A DNA stretch of 23,898 nucleotides from Candidatus Peribacterales bacterium (lineage in GTDB: Bacteria > Patescibacteriota > Gracilibacteria > Peribacterales > Peribacteraceae), in contig JAKFXO010000084.1 of assembly GCA_021731345.1 (NCBI GenBank), forward strand, positions 1-23,898, written 5' to 3'. Under the pieces are notes generated by a model. The model made no database searches. It was not told the origin of the DNA and was given only the letters and a program-made list of their open reading frames with translations. Positions 6,122 through 13,572 of this stretch are shown in pieces. Numbering within the stretch: the first letter of the stretch is position 1; every line of letters starts with the position of its first letter. Position numbers and translations under genes: made by a program.

Positions 6122-7047
6122 ATCAGCACATCCCTGTTTTGTTGGCAGATACTTTAGCACTTTTGGCGCCTAAGCCAGGTGATTCGGTACTGGACTGCAC
6201 GCTTGGACTTGGCGGACATAGTGAAGCGATGCTTCGGCTTGTGTCACCAGATGGTGAGCTTGTTGGACTCGATGCAGACACAAAAAACCTTGCATTGGCT
6301 ACCAAGCGCCTTGAACCTTTTGGTAACAGGGCTCATCTCGTCCATGCAAACTTTCGTGAAATTCCTCGATGCCTCCCGGAAAGTCTCCGAACATTCGATG
6401 TTATCCTCGCAGACCTTGGCTTAAGTTCGCCGCATATCGATTCGCCAGAGAGAGGGTTTACATTTCGTAGCGACAGCGAGCTTGATATGCGTTTCGATCA
6501 AACGCGCGGCATGACGGCAGCCATGTTCATTGCGTCGGTTGATCGCATTACGCTGAGAGACATCTTCAACAAGTATGGCGAAGTTCCTTCGGCACATAGG
6601 CTTACAGATGCCTTGATTGATCGGAGAGCGACGAATCCTGTTCGCAGAAGCTCAGATCTCGTCGATGCAGCAAAAAGCGTGTACGCGCATAAAGCAAACG
6701 ACTATCTTCCTCAGATATTTCAGGCGCTCAGAATCGCGGTGAATGACGAAGTCGGCGCACTGGAGCATTTTCTTCGCATAGCACCGACGTTACTAAAACC
6801 AGGAGGCAGGCTTGCTGTCATCAGTTATCACTCTCTGGAGGATCGGCTCACGAAGCAAACTATGAAAGCACTGTGCACTGCAGAAAAAGACATTATTACT
6901 GGAGCAGAGTCTCGAGCGGCAGACTTTGAAATACTCACGCCCAAGCCCATTGGCCCAAGCGATGATGAAATCAAAATGAATCCGCGCTCTCGCTCTGCTC
7001 GCTTGCGTGCAATCCGCGCATCTCTGGTTTATACTCCACATCCGTAA
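6118..7047 (+). CDS. rsmH: 16S rRNA (cytosine(1402)-N(4))-methyltransferase RsmH
   Basis: Uses S-adenosylmethionine to methylate N4 of C1402 in the decoding centre of 16S rRNA. It has 309 residues, the family length. The N-terminus HIPVLLADTL matches the family HxPVLL opening. SAM motif I is seen as VLDCTLGLGGHSEAML. Later come DVILADLGLSSPHID with the expected DLGxSS, then RGFTFRSDSELDMRFD. A late ALRIAVNDEV and GGRLAVISYHSLEDRL complete the set. The GTG 6118 start fits the family N-terminus exactly. It is the dcw-cluster gene mraW. Its stop overlaps the next start as TAATG, so the downstream gene is probably translated by coupling. Confidence 0.97.
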   Translation: MNQHIPVLLADTLALLAPKPGDSVLDCTLGLGGHSEAMLRLVSPDGELVGLDADTKNLALATKRLEPFGNRAHLVHANFREIPRCLPESLRTFDVILADLGLSSPHIDSPERGFTFRSDSELDMRFDQTRGMTAAMFIASVDRITLRDIFNKYGEVPSAHRLTDALIDRRATNPVRRSSDLVDAAKSVYAHKANDYLPQIFQALRIAVNDEVGALEHFLRIAPTLLKPGGRLAVISYHSLEDRLTKQTMKALCTAEKDIITGAESRAADFEILTPKPIGPSDDEIKMNPRSRSARLRAIRASLVYTPHP

Positions 7048-7415
7048 TGTCCGTCGCCGCTTCTTCTCCGTCAATTCATCCGTTCTCCGTTCCTCGGAGG
7101 CGGTCACTCGGACGTTTGATGAACAGCAGCACGATTCTTCTGCTGGTCGTTATCGGCACATTGATCATTGTCTTGGCGCTTCTTATTTTGTTCCATCACA
7201 ACTTAAACGCAACAAAGGGTTACAAACTTCGTTCGCTTGAACATGCCAGAGCAGAGCTCATGCTTGAGCAAGAAGTTCTGAACATGCAGATCGCAAAATC
7301 TCAGTCACTTGATAATCTCAAAAATGATCCACAGGTGCAGGCCATGCTGAAGCCTAAGAATTCGAAGTACATTCAGGGTGAGGGTGCGATTCCAACCAAA
7401 GTGGCACAGGAGTAA
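7047..7415 (+). CDS. ftsL: FtsL-like cell-division membrane protein
   Basis: A small bitopic protein of 122 residues. It has a basic cytoplasmic N-terminus (PRRRS at 16-20), one transmembrane helix (about 28-49) and an extracytoplasmic segment predicted to form a coiled coil (about 55-95, HARAELMLEQEVLNMQ). This is the architecture of FtsL/DivIC. The position directly after rsmH is where ftsL stands in most dcw clusters. Sequence identity to FtsL is naturally low, so the call rests on architecture and synteny. The start overlaps the rsmH stop by one base (TAATG). No ftsI/pbp gene follows; a terminator does. Confidence 0.72.
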   Translation: MSVAASSPSIHPFSVPRRRSLGRLMNSSTILLLVVIGTLIIVLALLILFHHNLNATKGYKLRSLEHARAELMLEQEVLNMQIAKSQSLDNLKNDPQVQAMLKPKNSKYIQGEGAIPTKVAQE

Positions 7416-7423
7416 TACAAAAA

Positions 7424-7456
7424 GAGGATGCCGTGCGGGCACCCTCCTTTCTTTTG
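7424..7456. terminator. Bidirectional intrinsic terminator between ftsL and pyk
   Basis: GAGG-A-TGCC / GGCA-C-CCTC hairpin (7424-7446) with loop GTGCG. It is followed on plus by a T-rich tract (CTTTCTTTT) and on minus by TTTTT. It sits between two convergent genes. Confidence 0.85.
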
Positions 7457-7468
7457 TAGATTCTCGTA

Positions 7469-8890
7469 TTACGCGATCGTGCGGATTTGGATCGTCATGA
7501 CGCGCTCGTCAGACGAACGGATGTCCGAGACGGCGACAACGCGCTGACCCTTTTTGAGGAAGCCTTCCTTCTTACCAAGGGCGATAGCAGCGGTGATGGT
7601 CTGATCTGGATTGTCCGAGAACTTTACCGTGTGTGCAACGACACCCCATACGAGTGCCATGCGGCGCTGACAGTTCTCATTCTCCGTAAAAGCATGGATA
7701 GGAACGAGCGGGCGGCAGTTACTGACTGCGCTTGCCGTGCGACCGTGCTTGCTGATGACGATCATGGCATCGGCGCCGAGCTTGGTTGCAAGAACGCATG
7801 CAGCCAAGGCCTGCTCTTTGCGAGGAAGGTCAACATCTACTTTACCTTCGAGAGACGTATCAATGAGAAGATCGTACTTTGGTTCAATGCGTTCACACTT
7901 AGCAAGAACCTTTGCCATCGCAGCAACAGCTTTGGTTGGGTAGATACCTCCAGCAGTCTCACCGGATAGCATCGTGCTGTCTGCTTGTAGACGTGCAGCG
8001 TACGCGATGTCCGTAACCTCAGCGCGAGTTGGCGTTGGGTTGCCGATCATGCTCTCAAGCATGTGAGTAGCAACGATCACAGGCTTACCAGCACGGCGAC
8101 ACTTCTTCACGATGTCATCCTGGATTCCTGGAACGTCTTCGAAAGGAACCTCAGAACCAAGGTCACCACGAGCGACCATGATGCCGTCGGAGTGAGCGAT
8201 GATGGCGTCGATATCGTCGACAGCCTGAGGAGTCTCGATTTTGGTAATGACGTGAGCCTCGCTCTTGTGCTTCTTCAAGAAAGCCTTGAGCTCTTTGACG
8301 TCGTCGCCGCTTCGTACAAAGGAAGGAGCGATGAAATCAACATTCTGCTCAACTCCGAACTTGATGTCTTTCCAGTCTTTGTCCGTAAATGACGGTAAAC
8401 TGATGTAGGCACCAGGAAGGTTCACGTGGCGGCGGGAACTGATTTTTCCGCTCTCCAAAGCCTTTGCGATCACAACGTCTTTTTCTACTTTCACGAGCTT
8501 CATTTCGATGGAGCCGTTGTCGATGACGATGCAGCGAGCTGCCTTCGCATCTTTTGCGAAGAGGTCATAGCTGACCTTCACCGTCTTCATTTTCTCTTGG
8601 CCAGTCACATCGCGTGGTGTGAATGCAACGAGATCACCCTTCGTGATGATGAGTGGCTCTTTGACATCTCCAGTACGAACCTCAGGACCCTTTGTATCAA
8701 GCATGAGTGCAAGCGCGTAGCCCATCTTGTTGACGGTACGAGCGTTCGCCATCGTACGACCGTGAAATTCGTGGTCGCCGTGCGAAAAGTTCATGCGACA
8801 TACGTTGATGCCAAGATCAGCGAGTTCTTTGATCTTTTCAACAGAGTTCGTTGCAGGACCGAGGGTCGCAACAATTTTAGTAAAGCGCAT
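7469..8890 (-). CDS. pyk: Pyruvate kinase
   Basis: Transfers phosphate from phosphoenolpyruvate to ADP, the last ATP-yielding glycolytic step. It has 473 residues. The opening KIVATLGPAT is typical. CRMNFSHG (31-38) carries the substrate Arg and Asn/Ser ligands. LDTKGPEVRTG (64-74) follows, then the catalytic ITKIE (K217), MVARGDLG (238-245) and ATHMLESM (274-281). MLSGETAGG (307-315) ends the barrel. The C-terminal alpha/beta domain is complete. The start at ATG 8890 fits the family N-terminus. The leader is pyrimidine-rich without a Shine-Dalgarno. An AGGAGG at 8936-8931 is too far upstream to serve. Confidence 0.98.
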   Translation of the reverse strand: MRFTKIVATLGPATNSVEKIKELADLGINVCRMNFSHGDHEFHGRTMANARTVNKMGYALALMLDTKGPEVRTGDVKEPLIITKGDLVAFTPRDVTGQEKMKTVKVSYDLFAKDAKAARCIVIDNGSIEMKLVKVEKDVVIAKALESGKISSRRHVNLPGAYISLPSFTDKDWKDIKFGVEQNVDFIAPSFVRSGDDVKELKAFLKKHKSEAHVITKIETPQAVDDIDAIIAHSDGIMVARGDLGSEVPFEDVPGIQDDIVKKCRRAGKPVIVATHMLESMIGNPTPTRAEVTDIAYAARLQADSTMLSGETAGGIYPTKAVAAMAKVLAKCERIEPKYDLLIDTSLEGKVDVDLPRKEQALAACVLATKLGADAMIVISKHGRTASAVSNCRPLVPIHAFTENENCQRRMALVWGVVAHTVKFSDNPDQTITAAIALGKKEGFLKKGQRVVAVSDIRSSDERVMTIQIRTIA

Positions 8891-8923
8891 AAAAAATGGA
8901 GCGGGAAAAAATGACCCAAAGAG

Positions 8924-8929
8924 TGTATA
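8924..8929 (-). promoter_or_regulatory. Candidate -10 (TATACA) for pyk
   Basis: Minus strand TATACA at 8929-8924, 33 bases before ATG 8890. The overlapping TACACT (8927-8922) is an alternative. Either gives a leader of about 26 bases rich in U and C. Confidence 0.35.
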
Positions 8930-8946
8930 CCTCCTGGTTTTCGGTT

Positions 8947-8972
8947 ACCAGTCTCGAATTACTGGTTTTTTT
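8947..8972 (+). terminator. Hairpin plus T7 on the plus strand at the pmt/pyk junction
   Basis: ACCAGT (8947-8952) pairs perfectly with ACTGGT (8961-8966) around an 8-base loop and is followed by T7. It looks like an intrinsic terminator in the plus direction, where no gene reads. It overlaps the stop codon of the minus-strand mannosyltransferase and might block antisense transcription. Confidence 0.4.
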
Positions 8973-10485
8973 GAACTGGCACCACAAGACCACTCACTTT
9001 CTGACAATCCACGCAGGTAAGCTCCCAGAGTGGGAAAAACGCACGCCAGCGGAAAGCAGCATCGCGAATTGGCTCGTAATACGTAAACGGACGATAGAAC
9101 TGAAATGAGGCAAAGATGACGAGCCCTAAGACTGTCATGAGCACAATCTTCCTATTCTCAAACACACGCCAACGCCCAATGTTGTCGATGTTATCAACGA
9201 CCAGTCCAAACAAAATAAAGCTAAAGAGAAGGGGGATGAAGTAGTGGTACAGATACATAACGCGATCAAGCTGCACGATGGCGATCATGTAGCTTGCATA
9301 CATGCCAAAGAACACAAGCATGAGGTAACCATTCTTCAGCTTTTTATCCGATGGCAGTAAGACTCTGGAGAGCAGGAAGAAAGCCGAAAGAATGACACCT
9401 AGGAGTCCGCACATCCACGACACAGGATTGGACTGAAGGTATAAGTATCGGAACGCACCATCCGTTGTTTTTTCCCAACGATAGTTAATGGAACGAGCGC
9501 CGAGTGGCCAGAAATATGCTGGGCTTCCGTTTTCATCAGGCTTACAGAGATCAAGACGCGGGACCCCACGGTTGTAGAAGGTGATGTACTTGAGCGAATC
9601 TCGAATCATCACTGGGAAAGACAGCAGCGAGCCGTTCGTGCCCTTTCGAAGAATCTCTTTGTATTCATCTGAGGCCTGATAGTAACCCTCATTATTGAGC
9701 TCTGGAACAATGCGACTACCAAGCGCGAAGTGCGTTTGCCAGACAGCCACGAAAGCAACCATGAAACCGACGAAGGACATGACGCAAAACAGCACAATTT
9801 TCTTCCAATCAGGATACATCCGGAAGACTGCCGCTGGAACGAGCAGAATAAAAATCAGTCCTACAACTTTAGTGCAGATTGCCAGACCGAAAGACAAGCC
9901 GAACATGAAAGATAGCAAGAGATGCAGCCAGGTTTTTTTCTGTTTTGGATTCTCGACGTACAAAAAGAAGAGAATCTGCAGCATCCCAAAAAACGTAAGA
10001 GGGGAGTCCACCATTGCTCCGCGGTTATGCATAATTTCCGCGTTGTCGAAAATATAGACAAAGGAAAGAAGCGCAGAGAGTGCGGGATTCTTCGTGAAGA
10101 AAAGAAAGATGAGGAAAAGAATGGGTGCTGTCAGCCACGCAAGCAAGCTCGGAAACAATCTGTGACCAGTAAAGGAGAAAGATGCATCAAAATTCGTGCC
10201 GTAGTCAGTTTTGATGAAGTGATCGTCTTTTGGGTTTGCGTTTACAATCTTTTCACCAGCGGCGAGAAGGAGTTTTCCAAGAGGTGGATGTTGCTCCATG
10301 AAATACACGCCACTTAAATATTTTTCAGCGGAAGCAATGTGATACGGCTCGTCCCAAAAAACAGCCTGGGGAAAGTTATACCTATAGAAGTAGGTAAAGA
10401 ATGACGTGAGTAAAACAAAGCTCAGATACAGTGCGATGCTAGCGCGATCGCCTGAGGCGCCCGGCCTTTTTTTGTCGGTGGACAT
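8959..10485 (-). CDS. PMT-family (GT39) dolichyl/polyprenyl-phosphate-mannose protein mannosyltransferase
   Basis: A polytopic GT-C enzyme that moves mannose, or another hexose, from a polyprenyl-phosphate sugar to Ser/Thr of exported proteins on the outer face of the membrane. It has 508 residues. Near the N-terminus a membrane helix (17-34) is followed by VFWDEPYH (42-49) with the catalytic-type acidic pair D45/E46. EQHPPLGK (64-71) follows, and both are PMT hallmarks. About ten hydrophobic segments follow. The last residues include CVDC. It lacks MIR domains, as usual in bacteria. ATG 10485 has TAGACT six bases upstream. The gene is divergent from two Ser/Thr/Pro-rich surface proteins, plausible substrates. 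The sugar donor is inferred from the family. Confidence 0.88.
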   Translation of the reverse strand: MSTDKKRPGASGDRASIALYLSFVLLTSFFTYFYRYNFPQAVFWDEPYHIASAEKYLSGVYFMEQHPPLGKLLLAAGEKIVNANPKDDHFIKTDYGTNFDASFSFTGHRLFPSLLAWLTAPILFLIFLFFTKNPALSALLSFVYIFDNAEIMHNRGAMVDSPLTFFGMLQILFFLYVENPKQKKTWLHLLLSFMFGLSFGLAICTKVVGLIFILLVPAAVFRMYPDWKKIVLFCVMSFVGFMVAFVAVWQTHFALGSRIVPELNNEGYYQASDEYKEILRKGTNGSLLSFPVMIRDSLKYITFYNRGVPRLDLCKPDENGSPAYFWPLGARSINYRWEKTTDGAFRYLYLQSNPVSWMCGLLGVILSAFFLLSRVLLPSDKKLKNGYLMLVFFGMYASYMIAIVQLDRVMYLYHYFIPLLFSFILFGLVVDNIDNIGRWRVFENRKIVLMTVLGLVIFASFQFYRPFTYYEPIRDAAFRWRAFFPLWELTCVDCQKVSGLVVPVQKNQ

Positions 10486-10491
10486 GCGGAC

Positions 10492-10497
10492 AGTCTA
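10492..10497 (-). promoter_or_regulatory. -10 hexamer six bases before the PMT start
   Basis: Minus strand TAGACT at 10497-10492, then GTCCGC, then ATG 10485. TTGCAA lies 16 bases upstream as a 4/6 -35. Predicted transcript is leaderless. Confidence 0.55.
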
Positions 10498-10696
10498 GGT
10501 AGCTCATGTCATCTTGCAAACCCCGGAGACTTGCAGGCAGTAAATTTGGTGGCACCATATGCACTTTGACTTTACTCTCAAAAAAACGAAAAATTTTTGA
10601 ATATTCCTCACATTTTATCATTAAAACATAGAAGGATGTACTGACAATACAGCCCAGTCTTGTAGCCCAATGCATCTGGTAAAGTGCACGACAACT
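10498..10696. other. Divergent intergenic region, PMT and surface-protein operon
   Basis: 199 bases without a gene. It holds the PMT promoter at the left, a direct repeat CTTGCA (10513-10518 and 10530-10535), an AT-rich stretch from about 10570 to 10640, and a weak -10 candidate TAAAGT (10680-10685) eleven bases before ATG 10697. Co-regulation of the two directions is possible but not shown. Confidence 0.5.
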
Positions 10697-11218
10697 ATGG
10701 ATATTCGCGACACCGTCAGCAGAGTGCTCCTCGGAATTGCGTTTGGTTTTGTGATGGGAATTGTGATGTATCAGGCGTCTGGAATTGATGCAGAAGTGAT
10801 CAATAAGCAAATTTTGCGAGCTCAAATCCCTATTACGGTCTATTCAACCGGAACGGTAGATTGTGGTGGTCAGGGTGAATCACCTGGGCCTGCTGGTTGC
10901 TGTGCTGGTTTCCCTAATACAGTTGGAGTATGCGCCGCTCCTTGTACGATCCCAGGCGTCGGGGGTCCTGGGTGTCCTTCTTCTTCGTCCGTGGATCCAT
11001 GTTTATCTGTTCCTGGCGGTATCAACTGCGGCGGCGGTGTTTGTTGTAGTACCAATGATGGCTACTGCGACGCAGGAGCATGTGTTCCGTATCCCACTTC
11101 TTCGTCCGTACCTTCCTCTCCGTCGTCACCCTCTTCTCCATCCTCTCCTTCCTCCGGAGGATCTTCATCGGGAGGTGCTGTGATACAGCTTCGAACTCAT
11201 GCGCGTAAGAAATCATGA
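10697..11218 (+). CDS. Membrane-anchored Cys/Ser/Pro-rich surface protein
   Basis: I recognise no named family. It has 173 residues. An N-terminal membrane anchor (about 9-28, LLGIAFGFVMGIVMYQ) is followed by an exposed part with Cys-rich modules: GCCAG, then VCAAPC, then INCGGGVCC, then YCDAGAC. After that comes an SSPSSPSSP tail with a final basic patch (ARKKS). The modules suggest small disulfide-knotted units. The anchor pattern R-V/I-x-LGI-x2-G-x-V-x2-IV resembles the N-terminus of the next protein, so the two are probably paralogues. I chose ATG 10697 over ATG 10670 because a weak -10 (TAAAGT) lies between them. The stop overlaps the next start as ATGA. Confidence 0.8.
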   Translation: MDIRDTVSRVLLGIAFGFVMGIVMYQASGIDAEVINKQILRAQIPITVYSTGTVDCGGQGESPGPAGCCAGFPNTVGVCAAPCTIPGVGGPGCPSSSSVDPCLSVPGGINCGGGVCCSTNDGYCDAGACVPYPTSSSVPSSPSSPSSPSSPSSGGSSSGGAVIQLRTHARKKS

Positions 11219-13458
11219 GTGCACGCTCCTCCATCATTCGTATCGGCCTTGGTATCCTCATGGGGCTCGTTCTTGCGATTGTGTTTTTGCAGTCTCAAAG
11301 ATTTACCCTAGGTCCTCCGGTGAAAGGAGACCTTACAGGTTCCAGTAGTATGGATGCGTGTGGCGGTACGTGTCCTTCAGGTCTGTGTTGCGATGGCATT
11401 GGCGAATGTAACACGTGTCCTTCAACAAGCTCATCAACTTCTTCAGTTGGTGGTGGTTGTGCTAGCTGCCCAAATGCGTGCTCCTCCGCTCCGACCACAC
11501 CTCCTACGACTCCTCCGACCACGCCACCAACCGGCCCTCCATCAGGACCCCCTTCTGGTCCTCCGTCAGGCCCACCAATTATCTTCCCACCTATTATTAT
11601 ACCTCCGTCAGGACCGCCATCCGGTCCTCCGTCAGGCCCTCCATCCGGACCACCGACAACACCTCCTACGACTCCACCAACGACGCCTCCTCCTCCAACG
11701 AACTCTTCGAACCCAAATTCTTCGAATCCTAATTCTTCAAACCCTAATTCTTCGAATCCTCCAAGCTCTCCAGGTTCAAGCACGCCTTCCTCACCTGGAT
11801 CAAGTAATCCTTCTTCATCCAGGCCTGGGTCTAGCAATCCTTCCTCATCAAGGCCGGGATCCTCAAATCCGTCTTCTGCTAACCCATCTTCACCAGGTTC
11901 GAGTAACCCTTCGTCATCACGTCCATCTTCATCGAATCCATCGTCTTCCAATCCTTCGTCATCACGACCATCTTCGTCTACTCCGTCATCATCACGAGCT
12001 TCTTCTGTGGCATCTTCCGTTAACTCGTCGACGCCCCCTCCACCTCCTCCTCCTTCATCTACGCGTTCGTCCGCAGTGAGTTCTTCGCGCGTCAGCTCTA
12101 CCACAACGTCTTCCACGCGATCATCGAATCCTTCATCTGACCGTAGTTCATCTAGGAGTTCTTCAAATTCATCGTCTGGCGGAACACACACCGAATGTCG
12201 CAACAACGCCTGTGTGATTATTCAAGGTCCAGGTGACAGCCAGTGTACAAACTCTCCATGTGTACCTCCTTCGTCGAGTTCCCGTAACAGTTCGAACTCT
12301 TCCATCCCGACAAACCACACGGAGTGTCGCAACAACGCCTGTGTGATTGTGAACGGTCCGGGTCAAAGTCAGTGTACAAACTCTCCGTGTATTCCGCCTT
12401 CTTCTAGCTCATCAAGCCGCACATCATCTCGTTCATCATCAACAAGTAGTTCTTCAAGGACGTCGTCTTCCCGCACATCGACAAGCAGCTCATCTAGGAC
12501 TTCATCGAGGTCAGGATCCTTCTCTTCATTCCGATTCTCCACAACGTCATCGAGGTACTCCACGACGAGCAGTAGTTACACGACATCGAGATATGGCTCC
12601 ACGTCATCATCTGTTACGTATCCATACTGTGGCGACAATATCCTTCAGTCACGCGAGCAGTGTGACCGTGGCGCACAAAATGGTCAGGTGGGTTCAGACT
12701 GCAGCGTAACCTGCCAAATTACAAAGCTACCGTTCTGTGGCGATACGATCATTCAGGCAGGTGAAGAATGTGATGATGGAAATGTCCGTGATGGTGACGG
12801 CTGTAACAGTCTCTGTAAGACAGAAAGGAAGTTCTGCACGGATGGTACGATCTGTGGGAACAACGTGTGCCGCAGCGGCAGGACATGTGAAGACGCGTAC
12901 TGTGGCGACGGTATGGTTCAGTCTGCGCTCAACGAAGAGTGTGACGACGGTAACCGCGATAGTGATGACGATTGTGATAACACCTGTAAGTGGGTTGCAC
13001 TTGCGGAGTGTGGTGACGGCATCGTGCAGTCTGAATTCGAGCTCTGTGATAACGGCAATGATCCATCTAACCCTGACCGAAACTCCAACGCTCCAAACGC
13101 AGAGTGCCGCTTGAACTGTATGCCTGAGCGCTGTGGAGACGGCATTCCTGATGACTTCATCGAGGAGTGTGATGATGGCAACAACATCAATGGAGATGGA
13201 TGTTCTAGCGTTTGTACGCTTCCAGAAGGCGCTGCTCCACCTCCAACAACTCTTGGCGGTATTCTCGTTCCTCCTACGGTTCCACCTGTCACAAGTCAGT
13301 ACCAGCCTCCAGTCAGTTCGCAGTATCCTCCGAACTACTACCCACCTACGATTCCAACGCCTGCTCGTACGCCTACGGGTCCTGGTCTCGTCATCTTCCT
13401 TGCTTCAGGCGCTGCTGCTGGTGTCGGAGTTGTCAGACGCAGATTCCTCAGTAAGTAG
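11215..13458 (+). CDS. Large Ser/Pro-rich stalk protein with DUF4215-type Cys repeats and C-terminal anchor
   Basis: A surface protein of 747 residues. Order of parts: N-terminal membrane anchor (about 6-27); a Cys module with SGLCC (about 46-63); a long low-complexity stalk (about 68-320) of TTPPTTPP, SGPPSGPP, NSSNPNSS and SSSRPSS units; two copies of an HTECRNNAC module (from 325 and from 368); a second Ser/Arg stalk. From about 471 there are several CGD-x-IIQ-x-EECDDGN repeats of the DUF4215/Myxococcus Cys-rich type. A Pro-rich linker leads to a C-terminal hydrophobic segment (723-739, after TPTG) ending in RRRFLSK, which resembles a CTERM-style sorting tail. It is probably O-glycosylated by the adjacent PMT enzyme (inference). 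Its start overlaps the preceding stop. Confidence 0.85.
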   Translation: MSARSSIIRIGLGILMGLVLAIVFLQSQRFTLGPPVKGDLTGSSSMDACGGTCPSGLCCDGIGECNTCPSTSSSTSSVGGGCASCPNACSSAPTTPPTTPPTTPPTGPPSGPPSGPPSGPPIIFPPIIIPPSGPPSGPPSGPPSGPPTTPPTTPPTTPPPPTNSSNPNSSNPNSSNPNSSNPPSSPGSSTPSSPGSSNPSSSRPGSSNPSSSRPGSSNPSSANPSSPGSSNPSSSRPSSSNPSSSNPSSSRPSSSTPSSSRASSVASSVNSSTPPPPPPPSSTRSSAVSSSRVSSTTTSSTRSSNPSSDRSSSRSSSNSSSGGTHTECRNNACVIIQGPGDSQCTNSPCVPPSSSSRNSSNSSIPTNHTECRNNACVIVNGPGQSQCTNSPCIPPSSSSSSRTSSRSSSTSSSSRTSSSRTSTSSSSRTSSRSGSFSSFRFSTTSSRYSTTSSSYTTSRYGSTSSSVTYPYCGDNILQSREQCDRGAQNGQVGSDCSVTCQITKLPFCGDTIIQAGEECDDGNVRDGDGCNSLCKTERKFCTDGTICGNNVCRSGRTCEDAYCGDGMVQSALNEECDDGNRDSDDDCDNTCKWVALAECGDGIVQSEFELCDNGNDPSNPDRNSNAPNAECRLNCMPERCGDGIPDDFIEECDDGNNINGDGCSSVCTLPEGAAPPPTTLGGILVPPTVPPVTSQYQPPVSSQYPPNYYPPTIPTPARTPTGPGLVIFLASGAAAGVGVVRRRFLSK
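11482..12180 (+). repeat. Low-complexity stalk-coding repeats (Thr/Pro, Gly/Pro/Ser, Asn/Ser, Ser/Arg)
   Basis: Short in-frame tandem units (ACTCCTCC-like, TCAGGACCT-like, AATTCTTCG-like, CCATCTTCA-like) vary at third positions. The repetition is therefore kept at protein level and is not a recent DNA expansion. Confidence 0.8.
12187..12261 (+). repeat. HTEC Cys module, copy 1
   Basis: 75 bases coding a 25-residue unit beginning HTECRNNACVI and ending CTNSPC. It is paired with a second copy of equal length at 12316-12390. Confidence 0.85.
12316..12390 (+). repeat. HTEC Cys module, copy 2
   Basis: Same length and frame as copy 1, identical at its HTECRNNACVI opening and QCTNSPC end. The middle differs (VNGPGQS versus IQGPGDS). 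It is an internal duplication in the surface protein. Confidence 0.85.
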
Positions 13459-13483
13459 CCTCCAACCTTAGAGTGGAAAGGGG

Positions 13484-13501
13484 AGCGCTCAGAGCGTTTT
13501 T
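13484..13501 (+). terminator. Short intrinsic terminator after the surface-protein gene
   Basis: CGCT-CAG-AGCG (extendable by two weaker pairs) followed by TTTTT, 26 bases after the stop codon. Confidence 0.55.
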
Positions 13502-13544
13502 ACGATATACTGTTACGATACGAACGAGAAAAAACATGCTCGTT
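13501..13544 (+). promoter_or_regulatory. Repeats upstream of tRNA-Arg: possible operator
   Basis: Direct repeat TACGATA (13501-13507 and 13514-13520) is followed by the inverted repeat AACGAG / CTCGTT (13523-13528 and 13539-13544). Both lie just upstream of the tRNA-Arg -10. Role unknown. Confidence 0.3.
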
Positions 13545-13553
13545 ATCATCATC

Positions 13554-13559
13554 TATAAT
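13554..13559 (+). promoter_or_regulatory. Consensus -10 for tRNA-Arg
   Basis: TATAAT at 13554-13559, 13 bases before the mature tRNA 5' end, predicting a leader of about six bases. No good -35 is seen. Confidence 0.6.
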
Positions 13560-13572
13560 CGCAGACAAGTTT

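Noticed and set aside
8931..8936. AGGAGG on the minus strand as a Shine-Dalgarno for pyk
   Set aside because: About 40 bases from the start codon and upstream of the candidate -10, too far to act.
11482..12180. CRISPR-like array in the repetitive region
   Set aside because: The repeats are short, in frame, vary at wobble positions and have no spacer structure. They are coding low complexity.
11295..12206. Long minus-strand frame rich in Asp, Glu and Gly opposite the stalk gene
   Set aside because: It is the mirror of the repetitive Ser/Pro codons. No start signals, and its composition is an artefact of the repeats.
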